Shown here in pieces: positions 6,839 to 12,803 of a stretch of DNA of 13,875 nt. A program made the position numbers and the translations under genes. The notes below the pieces were generated by a model, which was not told the origin of the DNA, searched no databases, and saw only the letters and a list, made by a program, of their open reading frames with translations. Position 1 is the first letter of the stretch. Each line of letters opens with the position of its first letter. Source of the DNA: an uncultured Clostridia bacterium (GTDB taxonomy: Bacteria; Bacillota; Clostridia; Christensenellales; UBA1242); assembly GCA_944349915.1 (NCBI GenBank), contig CALVNU010000013.1, forward strand, positions 1 to 13,875. Direction: 5' to 3'.

Positions 6839-7094
6839 TACAGTTCTCCTTTTAACTCTTTCGAGAGATTTTTTGTCGATAAAAAAGCACGACAGCCTAG
6901 GTTGTCGCGCAAAAAATGCTTTTTTCTTTGTAAAACATGAACAAGCACGATTGCTTTTAAAGCAACTTTGCCTAAATCAAAAGGCAAATCAGCGGTTTGA
7001 AAACAAATAGGGTCAAATCTAAAGAAAACCACTTGCTGTTTGTTTATGCTTAATCTTAAGAATTTAAGCATTGCCTCCGACAACGAAGCATACG
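6839..7094 (-). promoter_or_regulatory. Long structured 5' leader of the str operon
   Basis: About 255 nt separate the predicted transcription start (near 7094) from rpsL. The leader RNA can form several stems in order: ATGCTTAA/TTAAGCAT (7071..7046, 8 bp, 10-base loop); AGTGGTTT with AAACCGCT (8 bp including one G-U, long loop); TTTGCCT/AGGCAAA (7 bp, 8-base loop); a small TTGCT/AGCAA hairpin; and then the terminator at 6910..6881. GTTGTCG at 7084..7078 is the exact complement of CGACAAC in the 5' arm of the terminator, so a competing long-range pairing is possible. I see no T-box sequence and no known riboswitch class. Regulation by attenuation is inferred from this layout. Confidence 0.6.
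6881..6910 (-). terminator. Intrinsic terminator (attenuator) upstream of rpsL
   Basis: On the minus strand GCGCGACA pairs with TGTCGTGC over 8 bp (one G-U), with an 8-base loop, followed directly by six T. It stands 42 bases before the rpsL start and downstream of the str promoter, so a full-length mRNA must read through it. A second hairpin, CTCT/AGAG, lies between it and the ribosome binding site. Confidence 0.8.
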
Positions 7095-7100
7095 CTGTTT

Positions 7101-7129
7101 ATTATAAATAAAATCAAATTTAAAGTCAA
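7101..7129 (-). promoter_or_regulatory. Sigma-A promoter of the str operon
   Basis: On the minus strand TTGACT (7129..7124) and TATAAT (7106..7101) are separated by exactly 17 bases, one mismatch from full consensus. It lies in the 325-base spacer between the stop of the upstream small gene and rpsL, and points toward rpsL. Confidence 0.9.
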
Positions 7130-7163
7130 GTGTTTTCTTAAAAAATCAACAAAATCTTGCCAA

Positions 7164-7553
7164 TTATTTTTGAGCCCAAAATTCCAAGTTGTCAACGCTA
7201 TTTTCTTCTTTTGGTGGAACAGGCTTGCCAACCTCTTTCAATTGATTTGTAAGTTTAGCCACATCTTCCTCAACTTTTTCATGCATACCTCGGTTGACAC
7301 GCAGGTTTGCGTAGTGAACTGCGCCATGAAAAAGGAAAAGTCCCGAAACAAGAATGGTGCCAACCACAACCAAACTTTTTATCAATCCTCTTTCTGCTGT
7401 AGCAATCACAGAGCCCATAATAGCGGTAAAGAACGCGCTGGCTCCAGAAATGCAACAAGAATCTTTATCTTGGCACATTACCGCATCTATTTTCTTTAAA
7501 GTATTCTTTTTCCTTTCCAATTCTTTTGTCAATTTATCATATTCGTTTATCAT
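7164..7553 (-). CDS. Unrecognised small protein with two membrane helices (A)
   Basis: I do not recognise this 129-residue protein. It has a charged N-terminal helix (about 1-22, lysine- and glutamate-rich), a short cysteine-containing stretch MCQDKDSCC (C27, C33, C34), then two hydrophobic helices (about 36-53 and 59-79) separated by a tight ERGLIK turn. A C-terminal hydrophilic helix follows (about 85-110) and a proline-rich end. The charge pattern suggests a membrane hairpin with both termini in the cytoplasm. The ATG at 7553 has GGAG seven bases upstream. A perfect-consensus promoter lies just before it, so it is probably a single-gene transcript. Its layout resembles the neighbour at 7852..8325, but I see no convincing sequence identity between them. 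Confidence 0.75.
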   Translation of the reverse strand: MINEYDKLTKELERKKNTLKKIDAVMCQDKDSCCISGASAFFTAIMGSVIATAERGLIKSLVVVGTILVSGLFLFHGAVHYANLRVNRGMHEKVEEDVAKLTNQLKEVGKPVPPKEENSVDNLEFWAQK

Positions 7554-7570
7554 ATTTTTTCTCCATAAAA

Positions 7571-7599
7571 ATTATAAGACAAGAATTGCATTTTGTCAA
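7571..7599 (-). promoter_or_regulatory. Perfect-consensus sigma-A promoter for the gene at 7164-7553
   Basis: On the minus strand TTGACA (7599..7594), a 17-base spacer and TATAAT (7576..7571) match consensus exactly. The predicted start near 7564 would give an unusually short leader, with GGAG almost at the 5' end of the mRNA. Confidence 0.88.
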
Positions 7600-7678
7600 T
7601 AACCAATTTTTAAAAAATCGACAATTTTTTTGCTTTTTTAGAGTCTTTTGCAACTGTTTTTTTGTTTTTATCATAAAA

Positions 7679-7720
7679 AAAACACTTTAATTTGAAAAAA
7701 TCTTCACTTTAAAGTGTTTT
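7679..7720 (-). terminator. Intrinsic terminator after the gene at 7852-8325
   Basis: A 12-bp perfect inverted repeat, AAAACACTTTAA and TTAAAGTGTTTT, encloses an 18-base loop. On the minus strand it runs into a stretch of eight T (7682..7675). It lies about 130 bases after the stop of the upstream gene and well before the promoter of the next one, so it separates the two small membrane-protein genes. Confidence 0.75.
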
Positions 7721-7730
7721 GAATTATTTG

Positions 7731-7782
7731 TAAACTTTAATTGATAAACTTTAATTTGTAACTTTAATTTATAATTTTAATT
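7731..7782. repeat. Four short AT-rich tandem repeats
   Basis: TAAACTTTAATT occurs at 7731 and 7745, TAACTTTAATT at 7759 and TAATTTTAATT at 7772, a period of 13-14 bases. The same ACTTTAATT core appears once more at 7684, inside the adjacent terminator stem. It falls in the untranslated 3' end of the gene at 7852-8325. Likely a simple slippage repeat; no function seen. Confidence 0.7.
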
Positions 7783-7851
7783 AGTAATAATCACTTGCAA
7801 TTTTTACCTTGAAATATTTATTTTGTTTAAATTGGCTAACAAAATGATTTG

Positions 7852-8325
7852 TTATTTTTGATATTCGTCAAAATCATCTTGTTGATTTTGACCATTATTG
7901 GCCTCTTTATTGTTCTTTCCTTTTTCATCTTTCTTTTTGATATCTTCGTCATCACCATATGGGTCTTTGTTATATCTTTCCCTAAACTCGTCAACCAAAT
8001 AGTCATGAAGTTCTTGAAACTCCGCGCGGTCTCGAGTATCTCTTATATAATCTTGAACAGCAAACAATGAAAGCGGTACAGTTATCAATGTGCAAGCGGA
8101 AATAGCTTTAAGGATATTTTCAGCCATCATGCTGTCCACAAAATTTGACGCGATAATCGTTCCGCCTCCCACAAACACCAGTGTTGACAACAAACCCAGC
8201 GCCTTTGATACGGCGCGCTTAACTTTTCCGGTTAAAATTTTTATTATGCCTGCCACATTAAAAATTTCCATCATGTCCTTGGATTCTTGGTCTATGATAG
8301 GTTTTCTTTCTTTGCTTTTTTGCAT
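7852..8325 (-). CDS. Unrecognised small protein with two membrane helices and an acidic tail (B)
   Basis: I do not recognise this 157-residue protein. The N-terminal 40 residues are charged, with a KVKRAVSK basic patch just before the membrane. Two hydrophobic segments follow (about 42-63, glycine-rich in the middle, and 71-91). A charged helix (about 92-118, rich in D, E, R and F/Y) follows, then a low-complexity tail of K, D, E, N and Q from about 121. Both ends are likely cytoplasmic by the positive-inside rule. The ATG at 8325 is preceded by GGTGAT, a moderate ribosome binding site. It has its own perfect-consensus promoter directly after ligA and its own terminator. The two-helix hairpin with soluble ends is the same layout as the protein at 7164-7553. 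Confidence 0.75.
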   Translation of the reverse strand: MQKSKERKPIIDQESKDMMEIFNVAGIIKILTGKVKRAVSKALGLLSTLVFVGGGTIIASNFVDSMMAENILKAISACTLITVPLSLFAVQDYIRDTRDRAEFQELHDYLVDEFRERYNKDPYGDDEDIKKKDEKGKNNKEANNGQNQQDDFDEYQK

Positions 8326-8370
8326 ATTTAATCACCATTTTGCTAAATTTTGATTTACATCTGCATAATG

Positions 8371-8399
8371 ATTATACAACAAACTGTCAAATATGTCAA
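8371..8399 (-). promoter_or_regulatory. Perfect-consensus sigma-A promoter for the gene at 7852-8325
   Basis: On the minus strand TTGACA (8399..8394), a 17-base spacer and TATAAT (8376..8371) match consensus exactly. A second TTGACA lies inside the spacer (8390..8385), too close to the -10 to serve it. The -35 begins three bases after the ligA stop codon. The predicted leader is about 39 nt. Confidence 0.88.
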
Positions 8400-8401
8400 T
8401 A

Positions 8402-10357
8402 TCAATTGTTTTTTATCATATCTAAAAGGGTTTTTTCGTCTATAATTGCCACACCAAGACTCTTTGCCTTGTCAAGTTTAGAGCCAGCCTCTTCCCCTGC
8501 CAAAACATAATCGGTCTTTTTTGAAACCGAACTTGATGTTTTTCCGCCATACTTTTCAATAATCTCTTCCACTTCTTTGCGTGGTTTTGAAAGAGTTCCT
8601 GTCAAAACAAAAGTTTTGCCCGCAAGATATTGGTTTTGATTTTGGGTTGGCGTTTCTTCAATTTTAACACCTTTGGCAAACAAATCATCAATTTCTTTCA
8701 AGTTTGCTTTATCTTGAAAGTATAAAACAATGTTGTTTGCAATAATTTCGCCAATATCTTCAACTTCCAAAAGTTGCTCTTTAGAAGAAGATTTGATTGC
8801 TTCTAATGTTTTAAAATGTTTTGCCAAATCTTTAGCCGTTTTATAGCCAACTTCTTCAATTCCAAGCGCATACAAAAACCTTGCAAGGTCGGGGTTTTTG
8901 CTTTTTTCAAGCGAATTAATCACATTTTGTGCCTTTTTATCTTGAAATTTGTCAAGTTTAAGCAAATCTTGTTTTTTCAAACTATACAAATCACCTAGTT
9001 CTCTTATCCCCAAACTTGCATAAAATGCCTCAATAGTTTTTTCGGAAAGACCTTCAATATTCATTGCATTACGACTGGCAAAATGCGTCAATTTGTCAAC
9101 CACTTGAGCCTTACAACCAAAATGATTTGGGCAGAAAAGCAGTGGCCCTTTTTGAACGAGCTTGTGATTGCATACTGGACAAGTTTTTGGAGTTTCAATT
9201 GTTGTGCTGTTTGCAAATTTTTCTGCAAGCCCCATAACTTCGGGAATAACTTCATTGCTTCTTCTTACAAAAACGCGCGCATTTTTGAAAAGGTTTTTTC
9301 TTTTTATATCATCAATATTATTCAAAGTTGCCCTTGAAACAGTTGCGCCAGCAAGTTCTACAGGTTGCAAAATAGCAATCGGCGTAACTCTGCCCGTTCT
9401 TCCAACTTGCCAAACAACATCTTCAAGCATTGTGCTAACTTCTGTGGCCTCAAATTTGAAGGCCACCGCCCATTTTGGAAACTTTGCAGTATAGCCAATT
9501 TCATCTCTTGGGGCAACCTTGTTTATCTTGATAACCATGCCGTCAATCTGCACATCAAGTTTGCTTTTAACCTTATCCACTTCTTTTATTTGCTCAATAA
9601 GTTGGTCTGCATTTTTGCAAATTTTAAAGTAATCGCCAGTTTTAAACCCATTTTTCACCAAAAATTCATGCATTTGCGCTTGTGTGTCAAACTTTTGTCC
9701 TTCGCAAAGCAAAATTGAATAACAAAAATAATCAAGTTTGCGTTTTGCAGTTTCTTTTGGGTCAAGATTGCGAACAGCGCCAGCAGCCGCATTTCTTGGG
9801 TTTTTAAGTTTTTCTGTTGCGCTCTTGTTGTATAAGGCAAAATTTTTATTTGTCATCATGCACTCGCCTTGAACGATAAGCCTGCCATTAAAATCAATTT
9901 TTAAAGGAACAGATTTGATTGTTTTGACTTGCATGGACACATCTTCGCCAATAATACCATTACCACGAGTGGTTGCTTGCACAAATATTCCATTATTATA
10001 TTCAATAACCATTTGCAGACCGTCAAACTTATATTCAATTGCAAAGTCTGTTCCGCCTGCCAAATCTTGCATATCATTACACCATGAGCGCAGGTCCTCA
10101 TAATCTCGCACTTTGTTTAGCGAATAAAGTTGCACCTTGTGTTGCCTTTTTTCAAAGCCCTCAAGCACCTGCCCGCCAACTCGCAGGGTTGGAGAATAGG
10201 GCAAAACTACACCGGTTTGTTTTTCTAAATCTACCAGTTCATAATACAGTTTGTCATACTCTTTATCGGAAATGGTTGGAGAGTCTATAACATAATAATT
10301 ATAGTTATGTTTATCAATTTCTTTAATTAACTGCTTCATTCTTTCCAAATTATCCAT
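8402..10357 (-). CDS. ligA: NAD-dependent DNA ligase
   Basis: LigA seals nicks with 3'-OH and 5'-phosphate ends, using NAD+ to adenylate an active-site lysine, in replication and excision repair. At 651 residues it is near the usual 670. In order it has the N-terminal Ia domain (HNYNYYVIDSP, about 18-27), SPTLRVGG, the adenylation motif EYKFDG with catalytic K110, TRGNG, a GEC motif, FKFEA, the OB-fold motif WQVGRTGRVTP, a four-cysteine zinc finger (CPVC then CPNHFGC, about 392-414), helix-hairpin-helix repeats (about 430-545) and a BRCT domain (about 575-650, LAGKTFVLTGTL). AGGAG, overlapping the pcrA stop codon, precedes the ATG, and the gap to pcrA is nine bases, so the two are translated from one mRNA. 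Confidence 0.98.
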   Translation of the reverse strand: MDNLERMKQLIKEIDKHNYNYYVIDSPTISDKEYDKLYYELVDLEKQTGVVLPYSPTLRVGGQVLEGFEKRQHKVQLYSLNKVRDYEDLRSWCNDMQDLAGGTDFAIEYKFDGLQMVIEYNNGIFVQATTRGNGIIGEDVSMQVKTIKSVPLKIDFNGRLIVQGECMMTNKNFALYNKSATEKLKNPRNAAAGAVRNLDPKETAKRKLDYFCYSILLCEGQKFDTQAQMHEFLVKNGFKTGDYFKICKNADQLIEQIKEVDKVKSKLDVQIDGMVIKINKVAPRDEIGYTAKFPKWAVAFKFEATEVSTMLEDVVWQVGRTGRVTPIAILQPVELAGATVSRATLNNIDDIKRKNLFKNARVFVRRSNEVIPEVMGLAEKFANSTTIETPKTCPVCNHKLVQKGPLLFCPNHFGCKAQVVDKLTHFASRNAMNIEGLSEKTIEAFYASLGIRELGDLYSLKKQDLLKLDKFQDKKAQNVINSLEKSKNPDLARFLYALGIEEVGYKTAKDLAKHFKTLEAIKSSSKEQLLEVEDIGEIIANNIVLYFQDKANLKEIDDLFAKGVKIEETPTQNQNQYLAGKTFVLTGTLSKPRKEVEEIIEKYGGKTSSSVSKKTDYVLAGEEAGSKLDKAKSLGVAIIDEKTLLDMIKNN

Positions 10358-10366
10358 AATTTTCTC

Positions 10367-12532
10367 CTACAAAATTTCAAGTGGTGCCAAATTTAGCATC
10401 AAACTTTTTTTGCCAAAATCTTCAAAAATTATATCTCCAACAAGCCCATCTTCCGAAATATACACAATTTCACCTTCTCCAAAGCGCGGATGATTAACCT
10501 TTTGTCCAACTTTATAGACAGAAACATCTTTTTCTTCTCTTTTAGTTTTTTCTTCTTTAAACATTTCTTCACGATTAAAAAATTGTTTGCCACTTTCATT
10601 AAACTGCACATTTTTTTGCTCGATTTTTCTTTCAAGAGTTTTCTTTGAAGTGGAAACCAGTCCAAGTTCTCGAATAAACCTGCTAGGCATTTGATATTGA
10701 CTTGAAGAATAAAGATATCTTTTTGTGCAATGGGATAAAAACAGTTTTTCTTCCGCTCGTGTTATTGCAACATACATAAGCCTGCGCTCTTCTTCAAGTT
10801 CTGCAGAAGAATTGAATGCTCGTGAAATTGGAAACACACCTTCTTCCAGTCCGACAATAAACACCACTTTAAATTCCAGTCCTTTCACAGCATGAACGGT
10901 TGCAATTGTAACCGCCCCACCCTCACCGATTTGGTCGGTATCGGAACTAAGAGTTATCATTTCAAGAAATTCCGCAAGGCTTGCTTTAGGATTAAGCGCT
11001 TCAAACTCTTTAACAGAAGAAACAAACTGTTCTATGTTTAAAATTCTGTTTAAGTCTTCTTCGTTTGCAACATTAAATGCACTTTTTAACCTAAATTTAT
11101 CAATCACTGCAACAACAAAATCGGAGAGGTTTGAATAGTTTGCCGAAGAAAGTTCTTTATAAGTTTGAATAAAATCTGCAAATTTTTTAAAAAGCGCATC
11201 ACTTTCAAACTTTGCATCTAAAATTTTCTCAATAAAACTACCTTCTCCCAACTTTTCAAGTTTGGCAAGAGTGCCTTCGCCAATGCTTCGTTTTGGGAAA
11301 TTTATAATTCTTGCAAAGGAGACATCGTCTTTTGGATTGACAAAAATTCTTAAATAGGCTATAAGATTTCGAATTTCATTTCTTTCATAAAATTTAAAAC
11401 CGCCATAAATTCTATGTGGAATATTATAAGAAAGAAAAGCCTCTTCAAAACTGCGAGAAAGAGCGTTTATTCTCATCAAAATTGCAATATCATCATATTT
11501 ATAGCCGTTATTTATCAATTTTTCTATATTTCCAGCCACAAAAAGAGCCTCATCGCGCTCATCATAGGCATTGTAAATTATTGGCTGTTCCCCTCCCACT
11601 TTGTCTGTCCATAGTTTTTTTTCAAGTCTGGAAGAATTGTGTTTTATCACATTGTTTGCAACCTGCAAAATAGGTGCGCTGGAACGATAATTTTGTTCTA
11701 GTTTAAAAACTTTTGTATCTTTAAAATCTCTACGAAAGTTGAATATATTTTGAAAATTTGCCCCACGCCAAGAATAGATGCATTGGTCTTCATCCCCCAC
11801 AGCAAAAACATTGCCATGATTTTTTGCAAGCATTTTGACAAGCAAATATTGCACGGCATTTGTATCTTGAAATTCATCAACTAAAATATATTGAAAGCGG
11901 TCGGAATAATATTCCAGCACATCTGGGCATTGTCTAAAAAGCGCAATAGTTTTTAGCAGAAGGTCATCAAAATCAAGGGCGTTGTTCTTTTTGAGATAGT
12001 CTTCATAATGCAGAATTGCCTTGCCGATATCGTTCATATTAAATTCGCAGGCATGGGTTGAGAGAAAGTTGTCGAGCGTTTGCCCAGAATTTTTGTAGGC
12101 AGAGAGTTGAGAAGAGAAAACTTTTTTAAATTTTTCATCCTTAAAGTTTAATTCTTCCAGCACTTTTTTGATAACCTTTTCGCTGTCGCTTTCGCTAAAA
12201 ATGGTAAAATTTTTGTTATAAGAGCCCAGCCTGTAAATATCCATTCTCAAAATGCGGACGCACATTGAGTGAAAGGTGGAAATCCAGATGCGGTCGGCAT
12301 TTGGCACCATTTGAGCCACTCTTTCCTGCATTTCTTTTGTAGCCTTGTTGGTAAAAGTTATGGCAAGAATATTGTAAGGGTTGACATGTTTTTCATTAAT
12401 TAAAAAAGCGATGCGGTGAGTTAGCAGTTTAGTTTTTCCGCTTCCTGCGCCCGCAGTAACAAGCACCGCCCCTTCGGTTTGGTAAAGTGCTTGAAGTTGT
12501 TGTTCATTTAAGGAAGAAAGGTTGTAATTCAT
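10367..12532 (-). CDS. pcrA: ATP-dependent DNA helicase PcrA (UvrD/Rep family)
   Basis: A superfamily 1 3'-to-5' helicase used in nucleotide excision repair, rolling-circle plasmid replication and removal of obstacles ahead of replication forks. At 721 residues it has the usual length. Motifs in order are the LNEQQLQA Q-motif, AGAGSGKT (27-34), ITFTNKAT (Ia), DEFQDTN (219-225), GDEDQCIYSWRGA (246-258), EQNYRSS (279-285), TVHAVKGLEF with GLEEGVFP (motif V) and EERRLMYVAITRAEE (motif VI). The C-terminal VGQKVNHPRFGEGEIVYI matches the Tudor-like tail of PcrA, which binds RNA polymerase in Bacillus. ligA follows immediately, a common Bacillota pair. There is no ribosome binding site before the ATG, and a promoter is placed so that transcription would begin at the start codon. 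Confidence 0.96.
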   Translation of the reverse strand: MNYNLSSLNEQQLQALYQTEGAVLVTAGAGSGKTKLLTHRIAFLINEKHVNPYNILAITFTNKATKEMQERVAQMVPNADRIWISTFHSMCVRILRMDIYRLGSYNKNFTIFSESDSEKVIKKVLEELNFKDEKFKKVFSSQLSAYKNSGQTLDNFLSTHACEFNMNDIGKAILHYEDYLKKNNALDFDDLLLKTIALFRQCPDVLEYYSDRFQYILVDEFQDTNAVQYLLVKMLAKNHGNVFAVGDEDQCIYSWRGANFQNIFNFRRDFKDTKVFKLEQNYRSSAPILQVANNVIKHNSSRLEKKLWTDKVGGEQPIIYNAYDERDEALFVAGNIEKLINNGYKYDDIAILMRINALSRSFEEAFLSYNIPHRIYGGFKFYERNEIRNLIAYLRIFVNPKDDVSFARIINFPKRSIGEGTLAKLEKLGEGSFIEKILDAKFESDALFKKFADFIQTYKELSSANYSNLSDFVVAVIDKFRLKSAFNVANEEDLNRILNIEQFVSSVKEFEALNPKASLAEFLEMITLSSDTDQIGEGGAVTIATVHAVKGLEFKVVFIVGLEEGVFPISRAFNSSAELEEERRLMYVAITRAEEKLFLSHCTKRYLYSSSQYQMPSRFIRELGLVSTSKKTLERKIEQKNVQFNESGKQFFNREEMFKEEKTKREEKDVSVYKVGQKVNHPRFGEGEIVYISEDGLVGDIIFEDFGKKSLMLNLAPLEIL

Positions 12533-12538
12533 AGCAGT

Positions 12539-12566
12539 ATTTTATCAAAAAAAAGTTGATAATCAA
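12539..12566 (-). promoter_or_regulatory. Putative promoter of pcrA-ligA
   Basis: On the minus strand TTGATT (12566..12561), a 16-base spacer and TAAAAT (12544..12539) form a plausible sigma-A promoter. Exactly six bases separate the -10 from the pcrA ATG, which would place +1 on the A of ATG. It lies just after the spoIVA terminator. Confidence 0.45.
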
Positions 12567-12589
12567 AATATTTTTAATCTTTTCACGAA

Positions 12590-12624
12590 AAAAAGCAGAC
12601 AAAAACGATAAAAGTCTGCTTTTT
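12590..12624 (-). terminator. Intrinsic terminator after spoIVA
   Basis: AAAAAGCAGAC and GTCTGCTTTTT form an 11-bp perfect stem with a 13-base A/T-rich loop. On the minus strand the stem runs into seven T. It separates spoIVA from the pcrA promoter. The stem would also support termination on the plus strand, where four to five T follow. Confidence 0.88.
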
Positions 12625-12721
12625 GACAATCAAAAGAAGAAAAGAGAGGCAAACGCACTGGATTTTGGTGCCAAGAAGATAAAGAAGACACATTTTAGAA
12701 ATAACGCAACACAGCGCTCTA

Positions 12722-12803
12722 AAATCAAAGCAAAATGCAACACTGTTCGCACCAAATCAAAGCAAAATGCAACACTGTTCGCACCAAATCAAAGCAAAAT
12801 GCA
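12722..12803. repeat. 32-bp tandem repeat covering the spoIVA stop codon
   Basis: A 32-bp unit beginning AAATCAAAGCAAAATGCAAC and ending CTGTTCGCACC starts at 12722 and at 12754. A third partial copy (18 bases) starts at 12786 and runs into the coding end of spoIVA. A degenerate fourth relative precedes the first (about 12703-12720, ACGCAACACAGCGCTCT). On the minus strand each unit carries the last codons and TGA stop of spoIVA (GCATTTTGCTTTGA), so the gene's end is copied into its 3' untranslated region. Confidence 0.9.

Noticed and set aside
6839..7094. T-box or known riboswitch in the str leader
   Set aside because: No T-box core sequence and no conserved riboswitch motif is visible; only generic stems and an intrinsic terminator can be supported.
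7130..7163. Terminator between the small gene at 7164-7553 and the str promoter
   Set aside because: There is a T-run (GATTTTTT) but no stable stem before it, so read-through into the str leader cannot be excluded.
12722..12803. CRISPR array
   Set aside because: The 32-bp units are contiguous with no unique spacers between them, so this is a tandem repeat.
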